From: Hymenobacter sp.
Lineage (GTDB): Bacteria; Bacteroidota; Bacteroidia; Cytophagales; Hymenobacteraceae
Direction: 5' to 3'
Assembly: GCA_025353745.1 (NCBI GenBank)
Contig: JANXOE010000199.1
Coordinates: 1-37,572, forward strand
Length of the DNA stretch: 37,572 nucleotides
The position numbers were made by a program, and so were the translations under genes. The notes beneath the pieces were generated by a model. That model was not told the origin of the DNA and ran no database searches. It saw only the letters and a program-made list of their open reading frames with translations. Below, piece after piece: positions 21,509 through 29,812 of this stretch. Each line of letters starts with the position of its first letter. The first letter of the stretch is position 1.

Positions 21509-23011
21509 ATGTCCCCTACCCTTGTTTTAAGCCTGATTGCGGGCTATTTCGCCGTGTTGGTCGTCATCGCGGTGCTCACCTCGCGCAAGGCCACGAGCGA
21601 GAGCTTTTTCGTGGCCAACCGCAACGCGCCGTGGTACATGGTGGCGTTTGCCATGATCGGCACCTCGCTCTCGGGCGTCACGTTCATCTCGGTGCCGGGC
21701 AACGTGTACGGCAAAAGCTGGAGCTACCTGGCCGTGGTGCTGGGCTACGTGGCCGGCTACGTGGTGATTGGCACCGTGCTGCTGCCGCTCTACTACCGCT
21801 TGCAGCTGGTGTCGATTTATACGTACCTGGAGCAGCGCTTTGGCTACTGGAGCTACAAAACCGGGGCCCTGTTCTTCCTCATTTCCAGGGCCCTGGGCTC
21901 GGGGCTGCGGCTGTATTTGGTGGCGGGCGTGCTGCAGCTGGCGGTGTTCGACGCCATGGGCGTGCCGTTTGCCGTCACGGTGATGGTCAGCATCCTGTTC
22001 ATCTACCTCTACACGTTCCGCGGGGGCCTGAAAACCATCCTCTGGACCGACACGTTCCAGACGCTGGCCATGCTCAGCTGCGTGGCCCTGAGCATCTACT
22101 TCATCTCGTCGGAGCTGCACCTGGGCTTCAAGCAGCTCGTGGGCACGGTGCGCGGCAGCAGCATGTCGCGGGTGTACTTCGGCGGCTTCGGCGACGACAA
22201 GTTCTTCTGGAAGCAGTTCGCCTCGGGCATGTTCATCACCATCGTGATGACCGGCCTCGACCAGGACCTGATGCAAAAAAACCTGAGCTGCCGCAGCCTC
22301 GCCGACGCCCAGAAAAACCTGTTTTGGTTCACGCCCGTGATCGTGGGCGTCAACGTGCTCTTCCTCACCCTGGGCGTGCTGCTCTACCAATACGCCGCCG
22401 CCAAGGGCCTGCACCTGAGCGAATTGCCGCAGCTGCTCAAGCCCAACCACAGCCTCGACACCGACCTCGTGTTTCCGTACCTGGCCACCACGCAGTTCAC
22501 GCTGCTGGCGGGCATCGTCTTCATTCTGGGCCTCATCGCCATCACCTACGCCTCCGCCGATTCGGCCCTGACGGCCCTCACCACGTCGTTTTGTGTCGAT
22601 TTTCTCAACATTAAGCAATACCCCGAAGCCCGGCAGACGCGCCTGCGCCAGCTCACGCACCTGGGCTGGTCGGTGGCGCTGATCGGCATCATCCTCGCCT
22701 TCCGCGTCCTCAACAACCAGAGCCTGATCGACGCCGTGTTCAAAACCGCCGGCTACACCTACGGCCCCCTGCTGGGGCTGTTTGCCTTCGGAATTTTCAC
22801 GCGGCGCAGCCTGCGCGACGGCCTCGTGCTGCCCGTGTGCGTGGGCGGCGTGCTGCTCACGCTGCTCATCGTCACGCACTCAGTAGAGTGGCTGAACGGC
22901 TACAAGTTCGGGTTCGAAATCCTGCTTCTGAACGGGGCCCTGGTGTCAACCGGGTTGTTTGCGATTTCGCGCCCCGCCGCGCTAAACCCCGTGCCCGTGC
23001 CCGCGGTTTAG
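21509..23011 (+). CDS. Sodium:solute symporter (SSS family)
   Basis: This 500-residue inner-membrane protein has about 13 hydrophobic segments and SSS landmarks: FFVANRNAPWYMVAFAMIGTSLSGVTFISVPG (about 35-66) in the first helices, where the conserved Ser/Thr bind Na+, then GLKTILWTDTFQ, QDLMQKNLSC and ITYASADSALTALTTSFCVDF (about 350-370). It would import a solute such as a sugar, carboxylate or amino acid with Na+. Which one cannot be read from the sequence. The ATG at 21509 is chosen because an upstream in-frame TTG falls inside the TACCTTTG element. It is downstream of the MBL hydrolase on the same strand with 28 bases between, so the two may be co-regulated. Confidence 0.92.
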   Translation: MSPTLVLSLIAGYFAVLVVIAVLTSRKATSESFFVANRNAPWYMVAFAMIGTSLSGVTFISVPGNVYGKSWSYLAVVLGYVAGYVVIGTVLLPLYYRLQLVSIYTYLEQRFGYWSYKTGALFFLISRALGSGLRLYLVAGVLQLAVFDAMGVPFAVTVMVSILFIYLYTFRGGLKTILWTDTFQTLAMLSCVALSIYFISSELHLGFKQLVGTVRGSSMSRVYFGGFGDDKFFWKQFASGMFITIVMTGLDQDLMQKNLSCRSLADAQKNLFWFTPVIVGVNVLFLTLGVLLYQYAAAKGLHLSELPQLLKPNHSLDTDLVFPYLATTQFTLLAGIVFILGLIAITYASADSALTALTTSFCVDFLNIKQYPEARQTRLRQLTHLGWSVALIGIILAFRVLNNQSLIDAVFKTAGYTYGPLLGLFAFGIFTRRSLRDGLVLPVCVGGVLLTLLIVTHSVEWLNGYKFGFEILLLNGALVSTGLFAISRPAALNPVPVPAV

Positions 23012-23058
23012 CTGGGGGCCCCGAGCGCTTGCTTGCGAAGCCTGCTAATGTTCTGTTA

Positions 23059-23520
23059 ATGAAAAGCTCACTGTTTCTGTTGCTCCTTGCCGGCCCGGCG
23101 GCCCTGGCGCAAACGGCGCCCGCGCCGGCTGCCCCGGGGCCGGTGGTGCTGCGCCCCGGCCACATGCGGGCCCAGGCCCGCGGCGGGGCCCCCAACCGGC
23201 CCGACATGGCCCCGCAGTACCCGGGAGGGCCCCCGGCGCTGGGCGCTTTTTTTCAGGAAAACCTAAAATATCCCGAGGCCGCCCGCGTCAAAGCACTCAC
23301 GGGTAACGTGCTGCTGAACGCCACCGTGGGGGCCGACGGCCGCCTCAGCGGCTTTAAAGTGGCCCAGTCGCTCTCGCCCGCGTGCGACGCCGAGGCCCTG
23401 CGGGTGGCGGCGCTGCTGCCGCCCTGGCAGCCGGCCACCCGCCGGGGCGTGCCGCTGGCGGTGGCCATCCAGCTGCCGGTGCCGTTCGGCAACGCCGCGC
23501 TGCTGAAGGTCTTGAAGTAG
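23059..23520 (+). CDS. Secreted TonB C-terminal-domain protein
   Basis: This 153-residue protein has a cleavable signal peptide (MKSSLFLLLLAGPAALAQ), a Pro/Ala/Gly-rich linker and a C-terminal TonB-like domain (about 65-150) with LKYPEAARVKALTGNVLLNATVGADGRLSGFKVAQSLSPACDAEALRV and LLPPWQPATRRGVPLAVAIQLPVPF. Classic TonB proteins keep an N-terminal membrane anchor and work with ExbB and ExbD; here the leader looks cleavable and no anchor remains, so this is probably a free periplasmic TonB-domain protein as often found in Bacteroidota. No exbB or exbD gene is near. The start ATG at 23059 gives the best leader. Confidence 0.83.
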   Translation: MKSSLFLLLLAGPAALAQTAPAPAAPGPVVLRPGHMRAQARGGAPNRPDMAPQYPGGPPALGAFFQENLKYPEAARVKALTGNVLLNATVGADGRLSGFKVAQSLSPACDAEALRVAALLPPWQPATRRGVPLAVAIQLPVPFGNAALLKVLK

Positions 23521-23593
23521 GCCCCCGCGGCCGCTGTTTCTTCTCATCATTTACTCATCTCAACGGCGCACCCCAATTCCTGCGCCAGCAGCT

Positions 23594-25429
<1,836 letters not shown>

Positions 25430-25445
25430 GCTGCAGTTCTTCCAC

Positions 25446-25660
25446 ACTGGCCCCCAAACTGGCGCGAGTTTAGCGCAGCGCAACTCGTGCCGGCCATGAT
25501 GTGGAGGCTGTGCCTCCACTGCCGCAACGCGGCAAGCGGCCGTTGCACTCGTCCAACCGGAACCGTTCTATGCGAGGCGCAGCCTCGCCCGAAGCCGGGC
25601 ACGAGTTACGCTCCCTGCGGTCGCTAAACTCGCGCCAGCAGCGGGCCAGTTTGGGGGCCG
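25446..25660. repeat. Nested inverted-repeat intergenic element (REP/BIME-like)
   Basis: The gap between the ABC exporter and the DUF2911 gene (25430-25779) holds no convincing gene but is densely palindromic. Outer arms: 25449-25462 with 25646-25659 (14 bp, perfect). Next: CTGGCGCGAGTTTAGCG (25459-25475) with its perfect complement at 25622-25638 (17 bp). Next: AACTCGTGCC (25482-25491) with 25598-25607. Inside are three perfect short hairpins, GTGGAGGC/GCCTCCAC (25501-25519), TGCCGC/GCGGCA (25520-25534) and GCGAGGC/GCCTCGC (25572-25588). Each half can also fold alone through CGAGTT...AACTCG, as in paired REP sequences. The rest of the gap holds a terminator (25706-25748). Whether it is a mobile non-autonomous repeat, a structured RNA or both cannot be decided here. 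Confidence 0.8.
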
Positions 25661-25705
25661 GCAATGGGCTCATTATTTGGCCGGATGCAAATGTTTGGCT
25701 GTCCC

Positions 25706-25748
25706 AAAACTACAAAACCCGCGCCCCCAGCGCGGGTTTTGTAGTTTT
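25706..25748. terminator. Very strong terminator with 19-bp perfect stem
   Basis: Arms at 25706-25724 and 25730-25748 are perfectly complementary over 19 bp with a 5-base loop, GC-rich inside and A/T-rich outside. It ends 31 bases before the DUF2911 start codon, leaving little room for a promoter after it. Confidence 0.85.
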
Positions 25749-25779
25749 AGGGCCTCAACCCAACCCATTTTCCTTTTCG

Positions 25780-26664
25780 ATGAAGCACTCCCTGCTTACT
25801 TTCTCCGCCGCGGCTGCCACGGCCGCAACGCTGCTGGCCGCGCCCGCGGCTCAGGCTCAAATCAATACCCCGCAACCCAGCCCCAAAAGCACCGTGATGC
25901 AGCGCGTGGGCCTCACCGATGTAACCGTTGCGTACTCGCGGCCGGGCGTGAAAAACCGCGTCGTTTTTGGTACCCTGGTGCCTTACGGCAAGCGCTGGCG
26001 CACGGGCGCCAACGCCACCACGAGCATTAAATTCTCGGACGACGTGACCATTGAGGGGAAAAAGGTGCCGGCCGGTGAGTACGGCATCTACACCATCCCG
26101 AACGCCGCGGAGTGGACCGTGGTGCTCAACAAAAGCCTCAAGCAAGGCGCGGAAGTGGACGGCTTCAAGGACGACCAGGACGTGGCCCGCTTCACCATCA
26201 AGCCCTACAAGCTGCCGGCCAAGGTGGAAACCTTCACCATCGACTTCGCCGACCTGACCCCGGCCACCGCCAACGTGGAGCTGAGCTGGGCCCTGACGGG
26301 CGTGAAATTCAAAATCGCGGCCGACGTGGACAGCAAAATCGCGGCTCAGATCGACGAGAAAATCACCAAAGCTGCCGCGCCCGCGCCCGCCGATCTCGCC
26401 TCGGCCGCCGTGTATTACAACGATAGCAACAAGGACCTGAAGCAGGCCCTGGCCTGGATTCAGAAAGCCAACGTTGCCGAGCCCACCAAGTTCTGGAACC
26501 TGAACACGGAAGCCAAAATCCGCCTGAAAATGAAGGATTACAAAGGGGCCATCGCGGCCGCTGAGGCATCCAAAAAAGCTGCCCTGGCCGCCACCCCGCC
26601 CAACGGCGAGTACGTGAAAATGGACGAGCAGCTGATGGCCGAGGCCAAGAAAATGGGCAAATAG
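25780..26664 (+). CDS. Secreted DUF2911 protein
   Basis: This 294-residue protein has a signal peptide (MKHSLLTFSAAAATAATLLAAPAAQAQ) and a DUF2911 domain with the family pattern SPKSTVMQRVGLTDVTVAYSRPGVKNRVVFGTLVPYGKRWRTGANATTSIKFSDDVTIEGKKVPAGEYGIYTIPN (about 32-106). The C-terminal third (DLKQALAWIQKANVAEPTKFWNLNTEAKIRLKMKDYKGAIAAAEAS) looks like one or two TPR-type helical hairpins. DUF2911 proteins are common in Bacteroidota; their function is unknown. The reading frame is open far upstream through the repeat element, but the ATG at 25780 is the real start because the signal peptide begins there and the repeat and terminator are non-coding. Confidence 0.88.
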   Translation: MKHSLLTFSAAAATAATLLAAPAAQAQINTPQPSPKSTVMQRVGLTDVTVAYSRPGVKNRVVFGTLVPYGKRWRTGANATTSIKFSDDVTIEGKKVPAGEYGIYTIPNAAEWTVVLNKSLKQGAEVDGFKDDQDVARFTIKPYKLPAKVETFTIDFADLTPATANVELSWALTGVKFKIAADVDSKIAAQIDEKITKAAAPAPADLASAAVYYNDSNKDLKQALAWIQKANVAEPTKFWNLNTEAKIRLKMKDYKGAIAAAEASKKAALAATPPNGEYVKMDEQLMAEAKKMGK

Positions 26665-26732
26665 GCCCGTAGCAGCTGATTTGGCCGTCGCACTCCGCCC
26701 TAAAAGTCATCTTCATCCCTCTTACTTAGTCC

Positions 26733-27494
26733 ATGGACTCCCCCACCGAACCCACCCCCGCCGGGGCCCTCACCCTGGAGCAGGAAAAGCAAGTAGCTGC
26801 CGCCGCCGCCCTGCGGTGGGTGCGCGACGGCATGCTCCTGGGCCTGGGCACGGGCAGCACCTCGGCGCAGTTTATTGTACAATTGGGGGCGGCGGTGCGG
26901 GGCGGCTTGCGGGTGCAGGGCACGGCCACGTCGGTGGGCAGCGAGGCGCTGGCGCGGCAGGTGGGCATTCCGCTGGTGGAGCCCCGGCGCGGCCTGCGCT
27001 TCGACCTGGCCGTGGACGGTGCCGACGAGCTGGACGCCCAGCTGCGCCTGATCAAAGGCGGCGGCGGGGCCCTGCTGCGCGAAAAAGTCCTGGAAACGGC
27101 CTCCGACTACCTGCTCGTGGTGGCCGACTCGTCGAAGCTGGTGCCGCGGCTGGGGCGGTTTCCGCTGCCGCTGGAGGTGGTGCCGTTTGCCCTGCCCTGG
27201 GTGCTCGACGCGCTGGGGGCCCTGGGCGGCGCGCCGGTGGTGCGCATGGCGCAGGACGACCCGACGGCCACTTATTTTTCCGACCAGAAAAACCTGTTGG
27301 TGGACTGCCACTTCGGGCAGATTGCCGACCCGGAAAAGCTGGCCGCCCAGCTCAAAACCATCCCCGGCATCGTGGAGCACGGCTTGTTTCTGGGTCTGGC
27401 CAAGGCCGCCATCGTGGTGCGCAACGGCGAGGCCCTGGTGCTGCGCCCGGGCGAGGAAGCCCGGCCCGCGGCGGCGTTTGCCGCACTGCCGTAG
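26733..27494 (+). CDS. rpiA: Ribose-5-phosphate isomerase A
   Basis: This 253-residue protein fits RpiA, which interconverts ribulose-5-phosphate and ribose-5-phosphate in the non-oxidative pentose phosphate pathway. Motifs are GLGTGSTSAQFI (about 36-47), the active-site FDLAVDGADELD (about 90-101) with catalytic Asp residues, and LIKGGGGALLREK with the catalytic Glu and Lys. An N-terminal tail of about 20 residues (MDSPTEPTPAGALTLEQEKQ) is a little longer than in E. coli RpiA. It faces the gnd-zwf-pgl operon across a perfect inverted repeat, so both halves of the pathway share one terminator region. Confidence 0.95.
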   Translation: MDSPTEPTPAGALTLEQEKQVAAAAALRWVRDGMLLGLGTGSTSAQFIVQLGAAVRGGLRVQGTATSVGSEALARQVGIPLVEPRRGLRFDLAVDGADELDAQLRLIKGGGGALLREKVLETASDYLLVVADSSKLVPRLGRFPLPLEVVPFALPWVLDALGALGGAPVVRMAQDDPTATYFSDQKNLLVDCHFGQIADPEKLAAQLKTIPGIVEHGLFLGLAKAAIVVRNGEALVLRPGEEARPAAAFAALP

Positions 27495-27499
27495 CGCAA

Positions 27500-27570
27500 A
27501 CGGCCCCTGCCAAAGGAAAAGGGAGCCTTGCCAGTGCGGCAAGGCTCCCTTTTCCTTTGGCAGGGGCCGT
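27500..27570. terminator. Bidirectional terminator with a perfect 33-bp stem
   Basis: Arms 27500-27532 and 27538-27570 are complementary at every one of 33 positions around the loop AGTGC. It fills almost the whole 76-base gap between the rpiA and pgl stop codons. Inner runs AAAAGGGAGCC and GGCTCCCTTTT give each strand a T-run inside the arm. Confidence 0.88.
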
Positions 27571-28311
27571 CTATTTCAGCTTGTTGGCCGCGGCTTCGTC
27601 CAGAAACCAGTGCACGTTGCCGGCGGCCGGGGCGATGAGCTGCGCCGGGTAGCGGTCCACGTCGCGCGGCAACTCCAGGATCTGCTGCACGGCGGCGGCC
27701 TTGCCGGCCCCGTACACCAGAAAGGCCGTGGCCCGCGCCTGGTTGAGCAGCGGGGCCGTGAAGGTGATGCGGAACACCTGCTGCTCGGGCAGCCACACCT
27801 CCTTCACGCCCACGGTGGGGTCGTGCAACACGGGCGTGTGCGGGAAAAGCGAAGCCGTGTGGGCGTTGTCGCCCAGGCCCAGCAGCACGAGGTCGAAATT
27901 CGCCTCGTGCTCCCCGAAAAACTCCTCGACGGCCACGCCGTACTGCGCCGCTGCCTCGGCCGGGGCCAGGGCCGTGTCGACGGCGAAAACCTGCGCCGGA
28001 CGGATGCCCAACGGGTCGAACAGCGCCGTTTTGGCCATTAAGTAATTGCTGTCGGGCGACGTGTGGGGCACGTTGCGCTCGTCGCCGAAAAAAAAGCACC
28101 CCCGCTCCCACGCCACCCGGGCGCGGTAGGCGGGCGTGGCCAGCAGCTCGTAGAGCTTTTTGGGCGAGCTGCCGCCCGACAGCGCCACGGCGAAGCGCCC
28201 GCGCGCGGCCACCGCCGCGGCGGCGGTGGCCACGAAAAAGTCGGCCAGGGCCCCCAGCACTTCGTTTTCGGACGGGAAAATGTGCAGCGACGGCGGGCTA
28301 TTTTTTGCCAT
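27571..28311 (-). CDS. pgl: 6-phosphogluconolactonase
   Basis: This 246-residue protein fits the DevB/SOL-type 6-phosphogluconolactonase, which opens 6-phosphogluconolactone in the oxidative pentose phosphate branch. Motifs include FAVALSGGSSPKKLYELLA near 40-58, the active-site block FFFGDERNVPHTSPDSNYLMAK (about 73-94) and LVLLGLGDNAHTASLFPHTP (about 141-160), where the family's usual Asp-Gly-His appears as Asn-Ala-His. This variant occurs in Bacteroidota and keeps the catalytic His. The gene is the last of the operon gnd-zwf-pgl; its start overlaps the end of zwf by 14 bases, which suggests translational coupling. Confidence 0.94.
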   Translation of the reverse strand: MAKNSPPSLHIFPSENEVLGALADFFVATAAAAVAARGRFAVALSGGSSPKKLYELLATPAYRARVAWERGCFFFGDERNVPHTSPDSNYLMAKTALFDPLGIRPAQVFAVDTALAPAEAAAQYGVAVEEFFGEHEANFDLVLLGLGDNAHTASLFPHTPVLHDPTVGVKEVWLPEQQVFRITFTAPLLNQARATAFLVYGAGKAAAVQQILELPRDVDRYPAQLIAPAAGNVHWFLDEAAANKLK

Positions 28312-29812
28312 TGAGCGGGAGCGTAAACCAGTGAAAGCCGTCTTTGGCCACGAGCGCCTCGGCCGTTTCGGGGCCCCACGAGTCGGCCGAATAGTTGGGA
28401 AGATTTTGGCTGGTGCGGGTTTGCCAGGAGTTGAGGATGGGCATCACCAAATCCCAGGCTTCCTCCACCTGGTCGCCGCGCATGAACAGCGTCTGGTCGC
28501 CGAGCATCACGTCGAGCAACAACGTTTCGTAGGCCTCGGGGGCCTCGCTCACGTAGGTGCCCTTGTAGTCGAACACCATGTCCACGGTGTTGAGCATCAT
28601 GTCCACGCCGGGGCGCTTGGCCTGCACTTGCAGGCGGATGCTCATCTCGGGCTGGATGCTGATCACGAGCCGGTTCTGCCGCATCGTCTCCGCCGTTTCG
28701 GGCGAGAAGATGAAGTGCGGCACGTCCTTGAACTGGATGGTGATGACCGACGCCGAGCGGTGCAGGCGCTTGCCGGTGCGCAGGTAGAACGGCACCCCCT
28801 GCCAGCGCCAGTTGTCGACGAAGAACTTCACCGCCGCGAAGGTTTCGGTGTTCGAGTGCGGGTCGGCCCCCGGCTCCTCGCGGTAGCCGGGCACCTGCTG
28901 CCCTTCGAGCCAGCCGGGGCCGTACTGGCCGCGCACGGCCATGTCGCGCACGTTTTCGGGCGTGAAGCGGCGCATGGCCCGCAGCACGTCCACCTTGCGG
29001 TCGCGCACTTCTTCGGCGCTGAAGCTCACCGGCGGCTCCATGGCCACGATGCACAGCAGCTGGAGCAAGTGGTTCTGGATCATGTCGCGCAGGGCCCCGG
29101 CGCCGTCGTAGTAGCCCGTGCGCTCGCCCACGCCGAGCTGCTCGGTCACCGAAATCTGCACGTGCTCGATGTTGTTGCGGTTCCAGAGCGGCTCCATGAT
29201 GGCGTTCGCGAAGCGGAAGGCCATGATGTTCTGCACCGTTTCCTTGCCCAGGTAGTGGTCGATGCGGTAAATCTGCTTCTCCTGGAAAATCTCCCCCAGC
29301 AGCTGGTTGAGCTGCTTCGCCGATTCGAGGTCGTGCCCGAAGGGCTTCTCAATCACGATGCGGGTACAGGTGGGGTCGGCGGTGAGGCCGGCTTCGGCCA
29401 GGTTTTTGGCGATGATGGGGAAGAAATTGGGGGCCACCGCCAGGTAGTAGATGACGTTGGCCTTTGCGCCCCACTCCTTTTCCAGCGCCTTGATGCGCTT
29501 GCCGAACTCCCGGTAAGTTTTGGGGTCCTGCACGTCGGCGGCCTGGTAGTAGATGTTCGGCGCAAAGCCTTGCCACTGGCCGTCGGTGGCTTTGCCGCTG
29601 CGCGAAAAGTGGTTGACGTCGGCGAGCATCCGCCCCCGAAATTCATCGTCGGAAAGCGTCGTGCGGCCCGTGCCGATGAGGGCAAATTGGTTGGGCAGCC
29701 AGTTTTCGAGGAATAAATTGTAGAGGGCCGGGGCCAGCTTGCGGGCGTTCAGGTCGCCGGTGCCGCCGAAGATGACGAAGACGGTTGGCTGGGATTTCAA
29801 AAGCGCGTTCAT
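28298..29812 (-). CDS. zwf: Glucose-6-phosphate 1-dehydrogenase
   Basis: This 504-residue protein fits G6PD, which oxidises glucose-6-phosphate to 6-phosphogluconolactone with NADP+ and commits carbon to the pentose phosphate pathway. It has the dinucleotide-binding start VIFGGTGDLNARKLAPALYNL (about 13-33), EKPFGHDLESA and the active-site signature RIDHYLGKE (183-191). Length is normal. The ATG at 29812 overlaps the gnd stop codon as ATGA. The frame is open far upstream inside gnd, but the homology begins at this ATG. The gene order gnd-zwf-pgl with overlaps is a classic oxidative pentose phosphate operon. Confidence 0.96.
   Translation of the reverse strand: MNALLKSQPTVFVIFGGTGDLNARKLAPALYNLFLENWLPNQFALIGTGRTTLSDDEFRGRMLADVNHFSRSGKATDGQWQGFAPNIYYQAADVQDPKTYREFGKRIKALEKEWGAKANVIYYLAVAPNFFPIIAKNLAEAGLTADPTCTRIVIEKPFGHDLESAKQLNQLLGEIFQEKQIYRIDHYLGKETVQNIMAFRFANAIMEPLWNRNNIEHVQISVTEQLGVGERTGYYDGAGALRDMIQNHLLQLLCIVAMEPPVSFSAEEVRDRKVDVLRAMRRFTPENVRDMAVRGQYGPGWLEGQQVPGYREEPGADPHSNTETFAAVKFFVDNWRWQGVPFYLRTGKRLHRSASVITIQFKDVPHFIFSPETAETMRQNRLVISIQPEMSIRLQVQAKRPGVDMMLNTVDMVFDYKGTYVSEAPEAYETLLLDVMLGDQTLFMRGDQVEEAWDLVMPILNSWQTRTSQNLPNYSADSWGPETAEALVAKDGFHWFTLPLNGKK

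Noticed and set aside
25501-25779. Upstream extension of the DUF2911 frame through the palindromic element
   Set aside because: The signal peptide starts at 25780, and the extension would encode hairpins and a strong terminator.
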